From Frigoribacterium endophyticum (GTDB lineage Bacteria > Actinomycetota > Actinomycetes > Actinomycetales > Microbacteriaceae): 64,000 bases of DNA. Position numbers and translations under genes: made by a program. Below the pieces are notes generated by a model that was given only the letters and a program-made list of their open reading frames with translations, did not search any database and had not been told where the DNA came from. This document shows positions 52,400 through 60,690 of this stretch, one piece after another (position 1 is the stretch's first letter; the number at the start of each line of letters is the position of its first letter). The stretch is taken from NCBI RefSeq assembly GCF_011759585.1, contig NZ_JAAOYV010000001.1:496001-560000 (forward strand), given 5' to 3'.

Positions 52400-54957
52400 G
52401 AGCACCCTCCGGGGTCGTTGCCGTCCTTGCCGCCGTAGAGCACGACGGAGATGGCGGTGTCCTTGGCGACGGACGTGCCCGGCGCGGGGTCGCTGCTCGC
52501 GACCCGGCACTGGTTCTTGCCGTCGCCGGTGGTGAAGCCGGAGACGCCGAGGGCGGTGGTGAAGCCGGCCCCGGCCACGGTCGCTCCGGCGCCCTTGAGG
52601 TCCTGGCCCGCGAGGTCGGGGACGGTGGTCGCCAGCGAGCCGTCCGAGGTGAAGACGCGCACCGTGGAGCCCTTGGCGACGAGCGTGCCGCCGGCGGGGT
52701 CCGACCCGCTGACCTGGCCGGCCGGGAGGGTCGACGCCTGGACGCCGCCGTCCTCGTACTTGAGGCCCGTGCTGCGGAGGAGCGTCTGGGCGGCGCTGGG
52801 CGTGCTGCCGGCGAGGTCGGGGACGCTGACGCCGGTGCCGCGCAGGACGGCGTTGGAGGGGGCCGCGAAGGCACCGCCCGGGTACGCCGCGTTGTTGACC
52901 GTCTGGACCTCGCGGAAGAAGGCCGACCGGGCGTTGGCGTAGCTGCCGTTCCGGGGCTGCACGGGCGACGAGTACGCGCGGAGGCTCTTCTTGCCGCCGT
53001 TGAAGTCGTAGTTGCCCTGCCAGATGGCCGTCGCGACGCGGGTCGACGCGCCGATGATCCAGATCTGGTCCTTGTCGTCGGTCGTGCCGGTCTTGCCGAT
53101 CTCCGGGATGCCGTCCGCGGGGAGGCCGCCGACGGCCGTGCCGGACGTCCACAGGCCGGACATCGCCCGGGCGGCGCCCGCCGCGACGTCCGGGTCGAGC
53201 GCCTGCGTGCAGGCCTGCGGCTGGCCGCCGATGTCGGTGCCGGCGGCGTCCTTGATGTTGTCGACGATGATCGACTCGCAGTACTTGCCCCCGGCGGCGA
53301 TGGCGGCGTAGGCGGTCGCCATCGTCAGCGGGGCGACCTCGTTCGAGCCGAGGATCGACGACGGGTTCTCGTAGGCCAGGGGCTTGCCGTCGGCGCGGTG
53401 CACGCCCAGCTTCTCGGCGACCCCGGCGATGTCGGCCAGGTCGAGCTGGGAGGCCATCGCGGCGTACGCCGTGTTCATCGACTGCGCGGTGGCCGCGGCG
53501 ACGGTCATGCTCCCGGGCTTCTCACCGGCGTCGTTCTTCGGGGTCCAGCGGACGGTCGGACGGCCGTCCGCCGTGAGCTGGAAGGTGCGCGGGGTGGCGT
53601 TGACGGACTGGTTCACGCCGTTGCCCTGCTCCAGCCAGTCGAGCAGGGTGAAGGGCTTGTAGGTCGAACCGGGCTGGAAGCCGCCGGAGCCGCCGTACTG
53701 CTGGTCGGTGCTGAAGTTCACCGACGTCTGCGTCCGGTCGTCGGACGCCACCTCGGAGAAGGTCGTGTTCTGGGCCATGACGAGCACGCGGCCGGTGCCG
53801 GCCTCGACGGTGTTCACCACGGAGCCGAGCTGCAGGCGGGTCTCGGTCGCCGGCGCGTAGCGGTCGACCTTCTCCTTGGCGCTGGCGGTGAGGTCGAGGT
53901 CGAGGGTCGTGTAGACGTTGTAGCCGCCGGTGGCCCAGTTCTTCTCGCGCTCCTCGGGCGACGAGCCCAGCACGGCGAGGTTCTTGATGTTCTTCTTGAC
54001 GTAGTCGCAGAAGTACTGGGCGCCGGCCGCCGTGACGGCGGCGCAGCCCTGGGTCGGCGTCGTGAGGTGCACGTAGCCGGCGATGTCGGAGGCGAGCGAG
54101 GCCTGCATCTGGGCCTCGTCGATGTAGCCCTCGGCCTTCATCGACTTGAGGATGACGTCGCGTCGGGCCTTGTTGCCCTCGTACTTCTCCGGCGTCGAGA
54201 GGTTTCGAGTGTCGGGGTACTGGACGATCGCGATGAGGCTCGCGGCCTCCTCGACCGTGAGGTCGGTCGCCGACTTGTTGTAGTAGTGCTGCGCGGCGGC
54301 CTGGACCCCGTAGGTCTGGTCGCCGAAGTAGGCGATGTTGAGGTACGCCAGGAGGATGGAGTCCTTGGTGTACTTCTTCTCGAGCCCGATCGCGAACTTC
54401 ATCTCCTCGAGCTTGCGGTCGAGGGTCGTGGTGGTCGCCTCCTTGTAGGCGGCGTCGCGCTCCTCCTGCGTGTCGAGCTGCTGCGACTGCGCGATGCGGA
54501 TGTTGCGGACGAGCTGCATCGTCAGGGTCGACCCGCCACCGCTCGCCCCGAGCTCGCCGCCGCCGAGCGACCCCACCGCGGCGCGCACGAGAGAGGTGAC
54601 GTCGACGCCGCCGTGGTCGTAGAAGCGGCGGTCCTCACCGGCGAGGACGGCGTTCTTGAGGTTCGGCGAGACCTGGTCCCACTTGAGCTCGACGCGGTTC
54701 TCGCTGTAGAGGGTCGCGAAGGGGACGTCCTGCCCGCCCTGCTTGGCGAACAGCGTGTTGCGCTGCGACAGCTTGCCGATCTCGATGTACTCGGGGATCG
54801 ACTCGAAGACCCCGATCGAGCTCGAGGCGGTCATGCCGGCCACGGCGATCGCCGGCGTCACGCCGATGGTGACGAGGAGGCCGGCCAGCACGCTGAAGCC
54901 GACGAATCCGAAGAGCGCCCCGATGACGGACGTGGGCTTCGATTTTTGGGCAGACAT
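52396..54957 (-). CDS. ponA: Bifunctional penicillin-binding protein, class A (PASTA)
   Basis: The protein has 853 residues from ATG 54957. One membrane span (about 14-38) is followed by a glycosyltransferase domain (catalytic Glu in LAGEDRRFYDHGGVD; GGSTLTMQLVRN) and a transpeptidase domain with the SxxK serine in PGSTYKPF, an SMN triad and KTGTT. Two PASTA repeats lie at the C-terminus (VPDLAGSTPSAAQTLL; VPDLAGQDLKGAGATV). It polymerises and cross-links peptidoglycan outside the membrane, and PASTA domains sense muropeptides. The start is supported by a -10 hexamer six bases upstream; an in-frame start 16 codons earlier would cross that promoter. Confidence 0.93.
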   Translation of the reverse strand: MSAQKSKPTSVIGALFGFVGFSVLAGLLVTIGVTPAIAVAGMTASSSIGVFESIPEYIEIGKLSQRNTLFAKQGGQDVPFATLYSENRVELKWDQVSPNLKNAVLAGEDRRFYDHGGVDVTSLVRAAVGSLGGGELGASGGGSTLTMQLVRNIRIAQSQQLDTQEERDAAYKEATTTTLDRKLEEMKFAIGLEKKYTKDSILLAYLNIAYFGDQTYGVQAAAQHYYNKSATDLTVEEAASLIAIVQYPDTRNLSTPEKYEGNKARRDVILKSMKAEGYIDEAQMQASLASDIAGYVHLTTPTQGCAAVTAAGAQYFCDYVKKNIKNLAVLGSSPEEREKNWATGGYNVYTTLDLDLTASAKEKVDRYAPATETRLQLGSVVNTVEAGTGRVLVMAQNTTFSEVASDDRTQTSVNFSTDQQYGGSGGFQPGSTYKPFTLLDWLEQGNGVNQSVNATPRTFQLTADGRPTVRWTPKNDAGEKPGSMTVAAATAQSMNTAYAAMASQLDLADIAGVAEKLGVHRADGKPLAYENPSSILGSNEVAPLTMATAYAAIAAGGKYCESIIVDNIKDAAGTDIGGQPQACTQALDPDVAAGAARAMSGLWTSGTAVGGLPADGIPEIGKTGTTDDKDQIWIIGASTRVATAIWQGNYDFNGGKKSLRAYSSPVQPRNGSYANARSAFFREVQTVNNAAYPGGAFAAPSNAVLRGTGVSVPDLAGSTPSAAQTLLRSTGLKYEDGGVQASTLPAGQVSGSDPAGGTLVAKGSTVRVFTSDGSLATTVPDLAGQDLKGAGATVAGAGFTTALGVSGFTTGDGKNQCRVASSDPAPGTSVAKDTAISVVLYGGKDGNDPGGCS

Positions 54958-54963
54958 AAGATC

Positions 54964-54969
54964 AGGGTA
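54964..54969 (-). promoter_or_regulatory. -10 TACCCT of a leaderless start (ponA)
   Basis: On the minus strand TACCCT is followed by exactly six bases (GATCTT) and then ATG 54957. Confidence 0.55.
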
Positions 54970-55007
54970 AGTGACACCGACGACATCCGAGCTGATAGGA
55001 ACCACAA

Positions 55008-55169
55008 ATGGTCCTTTGGGAGTACATGACCACGCCGCTCATGGTGCACAACAGCACCGCGATCCTGAACAACTGGGGGAGCGAGGGCTGGGAGCTCGTG
55101 CAGGTCACGCAGGGGCCGGAGGGCGGCCCCGTCGCCTGGTTCAAGCGCGAGAAGGCGCAGGGCGCCTGA
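55008..55169 (+). CDS. Small DUF4177-like protein
   Basis: The protein has 53 residues. It reads WEYMTTPLMVHNSTAILNN, WGSEGWELVQV and WFKREK at the C-terminus. The pattern W-E-Y ... L-N-x-x-G-x-x-G-W-E-L-V is that of small DUF4177-type proteins seen in many actinobacteria. AGGA lies 7 bases before ATG 55008. Its TGA shares one base with the ATG of the RidA gene (TGATG at 55167-55171). It is divergent from ponA. Function is unknown. Confidence 0.8.
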   Translation: MVLWEYMTTPLMVHNSTAILNNWGSEGWELVQVTQGPEGGPVAWFKREKAQGA

Positions 55170-55639
55170 TGGTCGACGTCGCCGCGCGCCTCGCCGACCT
55201 CGGCCTCGAGCTCCCCGCGGTGGCGGCCCCGGCGGGTGACTACCTCCCCGCCGTCCGCAGCGGGCAGCTGGTCTTCACCGCCGGCCAGCTGCCGTTCGTC
55301 GAGGGTTCCCTCCCCGCGACCGGCGTCGTCGGCGAGGCCCCCGGCCAGGTCACGCCGGAGGCGGCCCGTGACCTCGCGGCACGGTCCGCCCTCAACGCCC
55401 TCGCCGCCGCGGCGACCGTCCTCGGGTCGCTCGACGAGGTCGTCCGGGTCGTCAAGGTGACGGGCTTCGTCGCCTCCGACCCGGCGTTCACCGGGCAGCC
55501 CGGCGTCATCAACGGCGCGTCCGAGCTGCTGGCCCGGGTGTTCGGCGAGGCCGGTCGTCACGCACGCAGCGCCGTCGGCGTCGCCGCGCTCCCGCTCGGC
55601 AGCCCGGTCGAGGTCGAGCTCGTGCTCGAGGTGGCCTGA
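55169..55639 (+). CDS. RidA family protein
   Basis: The protein has 156 residues. The sequence LPAVAAPAGDYLPAVRSGQLVFTAGQLPFVEGSLPATGVVGE and the following LAARSALNALAAAATVLGSLDEVVRVVKVTGFVAS match RidA/YjgF proteins of the longer actinobacterial type. The usual catalytic Arg region near the end (ARSAVGVAALPLGSPVEVELVLEV) retains Arg. RidA enzymes hydrolyse reactive enamine/imine intermediates of amino acid metabolism. It is translationally coupled to the small DUF4177-like gene by a one-base overlap. Confidence 0.87.
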   Translation: MVDVAARLADLGLELPAVAAPAGDYLPAVRSGQLVFTAGQLPFVEGSLPATGVVGEAPGQVTPEAARDLAARSALNALAAAATVLGSLDEVVRVVKVTGFVASDPAFTGQPGVINGASELLARVFGEAGRHARSAVGVAALPLGSPVEVELVLEVA

Positions 55640-55651
55640 GCCCTCCCGGCC

Positions 55652-55677
55652 GCGGGGCTCCCGGGCGGGAGCCCCGC
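55652..55677. terminator. Bidirectional terminator between ridA and acs
   Basis: Perfect 11-base arms (55652-55662 and 55667-55677) with a GGGC loop stand in the convergent gap. Confidence 0.75.
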
Positions 55678-55687
55678 GCCGACCGGG

Positions 55688-57670
55688 TCAGCGCAGCCCG
55701 GCGCTGATCGCGCTCATCACGGTCGCGTCGGCGAGCGTGGTCGTGTCGCCGACCTCACGGCCCTCCGCGACGTCGCGGAGCAGGCGTCGCATGATCTTCC
55801 CCGAGCGGGTCTTGGGCAGCTCGTCGACGAGCACGACCGTGCGCGGTCGGGCGATGGAGCCGATCTGGCGCGCGACGTGCTCGCGCAGCGCGACCACCGC
55901 CTCCTCGGGGTCCTGGGCGCCGCGGGCGCCGTCGCGCAGCACGACGAAGGCGACGACGGCCTGCCCCGTCGCCTCGTCCGTCGCCCCGACGACGGCCGAC
56001 TCGGCGACGGCGGGGTGGGCGACCAGCGACGACTCGATCTCGGCGGTCGAGAGCCGGTGCCCCGACACGTTCATCACGTCGTCGACGCGCCCGAGCAGCC
56101 AGATGTCGCCGTCATCGTCGCGACGAGCGCCGTCGCCGGCGAAGTACCGGTCGCCGAAACGCCCCCAGTAGGTCTCGACGTAGCGCTCGTGGTCGCCCCA
56201 GATGCCGCGCAGCATCGACGGCCACGGCTCGGTGACGACGAGCAGCCCGCTGCCGCCGGGGCCGACGGGTGCCCCGTCGTCGTCGACCACGTCGACCACC
56301 ACGCCCGGCACCGGCGTCTGAGCAGCCCCGGGCTTCGTGGCGGTGACGCCGGGCAGCGGCGAGACCATGATCGCGCCGGTCTCGGTCTGCCACCACGTGT
56401 CGACGACGGGAGTGCGGCCCGAGCCGACCACCTCGCGGTACCAGAGCCAGGCCTCGGGGTTGATGGGCTCGCCGACGGAGCCCAGCAGGCGCAGCGACGA
56501 GAGGTCGCGGGCGAGGGGCAGCTGCCGCCCGGCCTTCATCGCGGCACGGATGGCCGTCGGGGCCGTGTAGAAGAGGGTCACCCCGTACTTCTCGACGATG
56601 TCCCACCAGCGCCCGGGAGCGGGGGAGTCGGGGGTCCCTTCGTAGAGGACCTGGGTCGCGCCGTTCGCGAGGGGCCCGTAGACGACGTAGCTGTGGCCGG
56701 TGATCCAGCCGACGTCGGCGGTGCACCACCAGACGTCGGTGGCCGGGCGGAGGTCGAAGACCGTCGCGTGGGTCGTCGCGACCTGGGTCAGGTAGCCGCC
56801 GGAGGTGTGCAGGATGCCCTTCGGTCGGCCCGTGGTGCCGCTCGTGTAGAGGATGAACAGCGGGTGCTCGGCCGGGAAGGGCTGCGCGACGTGCTCGTCG
56901 CCGACGCCGTCGAGGGCCTCGTGCCACCAGAGGTCGCGGCCCTCGACCCAGTCGACGGCCTGGCCGCCGCGGCGCACGACGAGCACGGTCTGGACGGTCG
57001 ACGGCCCGCCCGTGGCGAGCGCGGCGTCGACGGCGGGCTTCAGGGGCGACACCGTTCCCCGTCGCCAGCCGCCGTCGGCGGTGACGACGACCGTGGCCCC
57101 GGCGTCGTCGATGCGGGCCCTCAGGCTCTCGGCGCTGAACCCGCCGAAGACGACGGAGTGCACGGCGCCGAGACGGGCCACGGCGAGCATGACCACGACC
57201 GCCTCCGGGATCTGCGGCAGGTAGACGACGACGCGGTCGCCCGCCCCGACGCCGAGCGAGGCGAGGAGGTTCGCGGCGCGCTTGACCTCCCGGGTCAGCT
57301 CGTCGTAGGTGACGGCACGGCTGTCGCCGGGCTCGCCCTCCCAGAGCAGGGCGACGCGGTCGCCGTGGCCCGCCTCGACGTGCCGGTCGAGGCAGTTGTA
57401 GGCGACGTTGAGCGTGCCGTCGGCGAACCAGCGGGCGATCGGGGCCCCCGACCAGTCGAGCGCCTCGCCGGGAGGGCGGTGCCAGGTGAGCCGCTCGTGG
57501 GCCTGGCGGAGCCACCAGCCCTCGCGATCCGTGGCCGCGGCGGCGGCGAGCTCGGGGCCCGCGACGGCCTCCTCGACGAACCGTGCCGAGGGGCGGAAGA
57601 CCAGGCCGGGGGAGGCGGCGGCCCCGTGGTCGTCACCGGTGGGGGTGGAGGGGGCGGTGCCGTCGGTCAT
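55688..57670 (-). CDS. acs: Acetyl-CoA synthetase (acetate-CoA ligase)
   Basis: The protein has 660 residues. Adenylate-forming motifs are YTSGTTGRPKGILHTSGGYL (A3), WWQTETGAIM (A5), YFAGDGARRD and GRVDDVMNVSGHRLS (A7-A8). The lysine in LPKTRSGKIMRR (A10) is the residue acetylated for control in this family. It activates acetate directly to acetyl-CoA, complementing pta-ackA at higher affinity. A GAGAGGA Shine-Dalgarno precedes ATG 57670. The sequence matches Acs in length and motifs better than propionyl-CoA synthetase. Confidence 0.93.
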   Translation of the reverse strand: MTDGTAPSTPTGDDHGAAASPGLVFRPSARFVEEAVAGPELAAAAATDREGWWLRQAHERLTWHRPPGEALDWSGAPIARWFADGTLNVAYNCLDRHVEAGHGDRVALLWEGEPGDSRAVTYDELTREVKRAANLLASLGVGAGDRVVVYLPQIPEAVVVMLAVARLGAVHSVVFGGFSAESLRARIDDAGATVVVTADGGWRRGTVSPLKPAVDAALATGGPSTVQTVLVVRRGGQAVDWVEGRDLWWHEALDGVGDEHVAQPFPAEHPLFILYTSGTTGRPKGILHTSGGYLTQVATTHATVFDLRPATDVWWCTADVGWITGHSYVVYGPLANGATQVLYEGTPDSPAPGRWWDIVEKYGVTLFYTAPTAIRAAMKAGRQLPLARDLSSLRLLGSVGEPINPEAWLWYREVVGSGRTPVVDTWWQTETGAIMVSPLPGVTATKPGAAQTPVPGVVVDVVDDDGAPVGPGGSGLLVVTEPWPSMLRGIWGDHERYVETYWGRFGDRYFAGDGARRDDDGDIWLLGRVDDVMNVSGHRLSTAEIESSLVAHPAVAESAVVGATDEATGQAVVAFVVLRDGARGAQDPEEAVVALREHVARQIGSIARPRTVVLVDELPKTRSGKIMRRLLRDVAEGREVGDTTTLADATVMSAISAGLR

Positions 57671-57719
57671 GTCGGTCCTCTCGCGTCGTCGCGGTGCGGC
57701 GGCCGGGGCCGTCGCGCCG

Positions 57720-57725
57720 ACCCTA
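57720..57725 (-). promoter_or_regulatory. -10 TAGGGT of acs
   Basis: On the minus strand TAGGGT lies about 50 bases before ATG 57670, leaving a short leader with a ribosome-binding site. Confidence 0.4.
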
Positions 57726-57827
57726 CTCCGGCGGCCGTCGTCGACCAGGACGTCGCGTGGGTCGACGACGTCGCGACACGCCGAGATCCGCCCTCGTCAC
57801 CCGTGGCGCGGGAGCGGGTGGCTGGGG

Positions 57828-57833
57828 TACAGT
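57828..57833 (+). promoter_or_regulatory. -10 of the 6C RNA
   Basis: TACAGT ends 7 bases before the first helix of the RNA at 57841. Confidence 0.5.
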
Positions 57834-57840
57834 GATCCAC

Positions 57841-57940
57841 GTCGGGATTCGTCCCGACAGGCAGTGCCAGCGATTCCCCCCGATCCAGCACTGCCGTGGC
57901 GGCACCCGTTCCCCCCGACTGGTGCCGCCCCTCTCGTTTA
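57841..57940 (+). ncRNA. 6C RNA
   Basis: There are three hairpins in a row. GTCGGGA / TCCCGAC (57841-57858) has a TTCG loop. GGCAGTGC / GCACTGCC (57860-57895) and GGCGGCACC / GGTGCCGCC (57898-57929) each have a loop containing TTCCCCCCGA, that is, six consecutive C. Two hairpins with at least six C in each loop define the actinobacterial 6C RNA. The last stem followed by CTCTCGTTT is its likely terminator. In mycobacteria this RNA also lies beside tad-type genes. The C-rich loops are thought to pair with G-rich ribosome-binding sites of target mRNAs. Confidence 0.88.
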
Positions 57941-58050
57941 ACCCGGTCGTCGCCCCCGGGTGGCCAGGGCGTCGTCCCTCCCCAGGGTCCGCCGAACCAT
58001 ATCGTTCCGCGGTGTGCGTGCACTGATCTGTCTGCGCCCCCGCCGCTCGT

Positions 58051-58056
58051 TAGCGT
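58051..58056 (+). promoter_or_regulatory. -10 TAGCGT of a leaderless start (tad operon)
   Basis: TAGCGT is followed by exactly six bases (CGGCGG) and then ATG 58063. The rest of the 57941-58050 stretch shows no feature. Confidence 0.5.
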
Positions 58057-58062
58057 CGGCGG

Positions 58063-59187
58063 ATGGACGAGACCGATCCCCCCGCCACCCGACGTCACCC
58101 TCGTCTCACCCGCGGGTGGCCGCCGGGGCGGTACGTGCCTGACGTGCCGGGCGGAGGGCGTCGCGATCGGGGTACGGGCGACCGATACGGGGTACAGGTC
58201 GACGCTGTCACAGGGGTCGTCGGGCCTCACGACGACCGCCAGCGGGTCGCCGGCCACGACCTGGGGCCGCTCTCCGCGCTGCTCGACCCCGACGTCACCG
58301 ACGTCTTCGTGAACGGAGGGGCGGGCACTTGGGTCGACCGCGGGGCGGGCGCCCGGCCCGATCCCCGGGTCCACCTCTCCGAGGGCGACGTGCGCTCCCT
58401 GGCCGCCCGGCTCGTCGCCCGGGGCGGGCGGCACGTCGACGAGGCGACGCCGTGCGTCGACGTTCGGCTCCCCGGGGGCGTCCGCGTGCACGCCGTGCTG
58501 CCGTCGGTCTCGACGACGGGCACCCTGCTCTCCGTCCGGCTGCCCCGACCCGAGCCGCTCGGCCTCGACGAGCTCGCGGCCGGCGGCTTCTTCGCGCCGG
58601 GCGACGACGTGGTCGTGCGCGGGCTGGTGGAGAGGCGCGCGAACGTCCTGGTGACCGGTGCGGGAGGGGCGGGCAAGACCACCTTCCTGGCGGCCTTCCT
58701 CTCCGCGGCCGACCCGGCCGACCGCGTCGTCCTGATCGAGGACGTCGCGGAGCTGAGGCTCCGGCACCCCCACGTGGTCTCGCTCGAGGCCCGGCAGCCC
58801 AACCTGGAGGGCGTCGGCGGCATCGACACCGCGCGCCTGCTGAGGGAGGCGCTCCGGATGCGTCCCGACCGGCTCGTGGTCGGCGAGTGCCGAGGCGTGG
58901 AGGTGCGCGACCTGCTGTCGGCCCTCAACACGGGCCACGACGGCGGGGCGGGCACGCTCCACGCCAACGGTCTCGCCGACGTCCCCGCCCGGCTCGAGGC
59001 GCTCGGTGCCGTCGCCGGCCTCACCCCGGGAGCGCTCGCCCGGCAGGCGGTCAGCGCCGTCGACGCCGTGCTGCACGTCGAGCGGCGGGACGGCCGTCGC
59101 CGGCTCGCGCAGATCGGCTCGCTGGCCCTCGGGCCGTCCGGCGAGCTCGTCGCCCGGGCAGGTCTCGGCCCGGTCGGGGCGTCGTGA
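58063..59187 (+). CDS. tadA: TadA/CpaF-type pilus assembly ATPase
   Basis: The protein has 374 residues, shorter than full-length TadA because the N-terminal domain is reduced. Walker A is GAGGAGKTT (199-207). The Asp box is VVLIEDVAEL, Walker B-like is RMRPDRLVVGECRG, and the His box is TGHDGGAGTLHANGLADVPARLE. It should power assembly of a Flp/Tad-type pilus or secretion filament at the membrane. It overlaps the next gene by GTGA (59184-59187). The usual CpaE/Ssd-like partner ATPase is absent upstream, where the 6C RNA and acs lie instead. Confidence 0.87.
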   Translation: MDETDPPATRRHPRLTRGWPPGRYVPDVPGGGRRDRGTGDRYGVQVDAVTGVVGPHDDRQRVAGHDLGPLSALLDPDVTDVFVNGGAGTWVDRGAGARPDPRVHLSEGDVRSLAARLVARGGRHVDEATPCVDVRLPGGVRVHAVLPSVSTTGTLLSVRLPRPEPLGLDELAAGGFFAPGDDVVVRGLVERRANVLVTGAGGAGKTTFLAAFLSAADPADRVVLIEDVAELRLRHPHVVSLEARQPNLEGVGGIDTARLLREALRMRPDRLVVGECRGVEVRDLLSALNTGHDGGAGTLHANGLADVPARLEALGAVAGLTPGALARQAVSAVDAVLHVERRDGRRRLAQIGSLALGPSGELVARAGLGPVGAS

Positions 59188-60221
59188 GGCGGGCCCGAGA
59201 GGGGCGCGGGCGGCCCGGGCGGCCCGGGCGGCCCGGGCGGCCCGGTGGGTCGGCCGATAGGGGGTCGGGTCGGCCGACCCGACGGGCCCCGCCCACGGCG
59301 GTCGCCGTCGTCCTGGAGCGCACCGCGGTCCTGCTCGGGGTCGGGGTGGCCCCCGCGTCGGCGTGGAGGCACCTCGCCCGGTCGGAGGGCCACGCCCTGG
59401 TGGCGGCCGTCGCGGAGCGCGTCGGCGCCGCGGCGGCCCGTGGCACACCGGTCTCCGTCGCACTGCTCGCGGCCCTCGAGACCCAGCCCTTCGCGGCCGT
59501 CCCGCACGGGAGCCGCACGGACCGGGAGTGGCGGCAGGTCGCGTGCGCCTGGCGGGTGGCCGAGCAGAGCGGCGCGCCCCTGGCCGACTGCCTGAGGTCG
59601 TTCGCCCGGGCCCTGCGCCAGTCCGAGGAGGTGCGTCGCGAGGTGGAGGTGGCGCTCGCCGGCCCCCGCGCCGCGGCGAGGATCGTGCTGGGCCTGCCCG
59701 TGGTCGGCCTCCTCTTCTCCCTCGGCTCGGGCGTCGACGCCGGAGCCGTGCTGGCGTCGCCCCTCGGCGGCGCGTGCCTCGTGGGCGGCGGTGCGCTGGT
59801 CGCCGCCGCGCGGGCCTGGAACGCGCGTCTCGTCCGCGGAGCGGTGCCCCGGGGCGACGTGCCCGGCCTGCGGCTGGAGCTCCTGGCCGTGGCGCTCGCG
59901 GGAGGAGGCTCGTGGCAGGGGGCTGTGGCCCTCGTGGCCCGAGCCGTGGAGGAGTGCCTCGTCGACGGGCCGTCGGCAGACGAGCGGGGCGCCGCCGTCC
60001 TGGACCTCTCTCGGCGGGCGGGCGCCCCAGCGGCGGAGCTCCTGCGCGCCGCCGCCGCGGAGGAGCGGCTGGAGGCGGCCACCACGGCCCGTTCGGCCGC
60101 GGCGCGGCTCGGCTCGACCCTGATGCTCCCCCTGGGGGCCTGCGTCCTGCCGGCCTTCCTGCTGGTGGGGGTCGTGCCGCTCGTCGCGGCCCTCGTCTCC
60201 TCCACCGCCGGCGACCTGTGA
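59184..60221 (+). CDS. Type II secretion F-domain protein, apparent TadB/TadC fusion
   Basis: The protein has 345 residues. After a Pro/Gly/Arg lead, residues about 38-235 form one complete T2SSF-type unit (helical LLGVGVAPASAWRHLARS ... CLRSFARALRQSEEVRREVEVALAGPRAAARIVLGLPVVGLLFSLGSG ... SPLGGACLVGGGALV). Residues about 245-340 form a second, shorter unit (LLAVALAGGGSWQGAVALVARAVEE ... ARLGSTLMLPLGACVLPAFLLVGVVPLVAAL). Many actinobacteria encode these as two proteins. It would be the membrane platform of the pilus. GTG 59184 is supported by overlap with tadA; a later start after the repeats is possible. Confidence 0.75.
   Translation: MRRAREGRGRPGRPGRPGRPGGSADRGSGRPTRRAPPTAVAVVLERTAVLLGVGVAPASAWRHLARSEGHALVAAVAERVGAAAARGTPVSVALLAALETQPFAAVPHGSRTDREWRQVACAWRVAEQSGAPLADCLRSFARALRQSEEVRREVEVALAGPRAAARIVLGLPVVGLLFSLGSGVDAGAVLASPLGGACLVGGGALVAAARAWNARLVRGAVPRGDVPGLRLELLAVALAGGGSWQGAVALVARAVEECLVDGPSADERGAAVLDLSRRAGAPAAELLRAAAAEERLEAATTARSAAARLGSTLMLPLGACVLPAFLLVGVVPLVAALVSSTAGDL
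59212..59246 (+). repeat. Tandem GGCCCGGGC repeats inside the TadB/C-like gene
   Basis: Nearly four copies of the 9-base unit encode P-G-R triplets near the N-terminus. The number of copies changes only the linker length, so slippage would stay in frame. Confidence 0.8.
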
Positions 60222-60352
60222 CCTCTCTCCCCAGGGCGGCGTCCTCGTCCGCTGGTCCTGCCCGCGGCGGTCGCACACTCGAGCAGGTCGCCGCGGCGGC
60301 CGCCGTCGGCCCGGCCGGGTCGGCGGAGGACGAGAAGAAGAGGACCTCATGA
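60218..60352 (+). CDS. Possible 44-residue ORF coupled on both sides within the tad operon
   Basis: GTG 60218 overlaps the stop of the TadB/C-like gene as GTGA, and its TGA (60350-60352) overlaps the ATG of the DUF4244 gene as ATGA. The peptide (start VTSLPRAASSSAGPARGGRT, end EDEKKRTS) is hydrophilic with an Ala-rich middle and resembles nothing I know. The purine-rich AAGAAGAGGA near its end doubles as ribosome-binding site of the next gene. The double 4-base overlap matches the coupling style of this operon, but no conservation can be tested here. It may be a chance frame. Confidence 0.35.
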   Translation: MTSLPRAASSSAGPARGGRTLEQVAAAAAVGPAGSAEDEKKRTS

Positions 60353-60687
60353 CCACTGACCCCACATCCGCCGCCCGCTGCTCGGCGCCCGGCCGCTGCT
60401 CGACGACCGGCGGCTGCTCGGCGATCGGCGGCTCGACCGCGCCCGCCCGGTCGTCGGCCGAGGCCGGCACGAGCGAGCGTGTCGCGGCCCGCCTGCCCGG
60501 GGCGGTGCCGCGCCGCCGCCGACTGGTCCAGCACCTGCGCTCGGAGGTCGGCGCCGCGACGGCGGAGTACGCGATCGTCATCATGGCCGCGGTCGGGTTC
60601 GCCGGCGTGCTGCTCGCCGTGATGCGCAGCGACGAGGTGCGGGCCGTGCTCAGCGACCTCGTGCGGTCGGCCCTGTCGGTGGGCTGA
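60349..60687 (+). CDS. DUF4244 pilin-like protein
   Basis: The protein has 112 residues. A Cys/Ser/Gly-rich N-terminus (CSAPGRC, CSTTGGC, CSAIGG) and a basic stretch precede EVGAATAEYAIVIMAAVGFAGVLLAVM (about 66-92). A Glu followed by T-A-E-Y and a hydrophobic helix is the pattern of Flp-type pilin cleavage and packing, placing the processed pilin subunit here. DUF4244 is the family name in actinobacteria. The long Cys-containing lead is unusual, and a later start cannot be excluded. AAGAGGA precedes ATG 60349. Confidence 0.8.
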   Translation: MTTDPTSAARCSAPGRCSTTGGCSAIGGSTAPARSSAEAGTSERVAARLPGAVPRRRRLVQHLRSEVGAATAEYAIVIMAAVGFAGVLLAVMRSDEVRAVLSDLVRSALSVG

Positions 60688-60690
60688 CGG

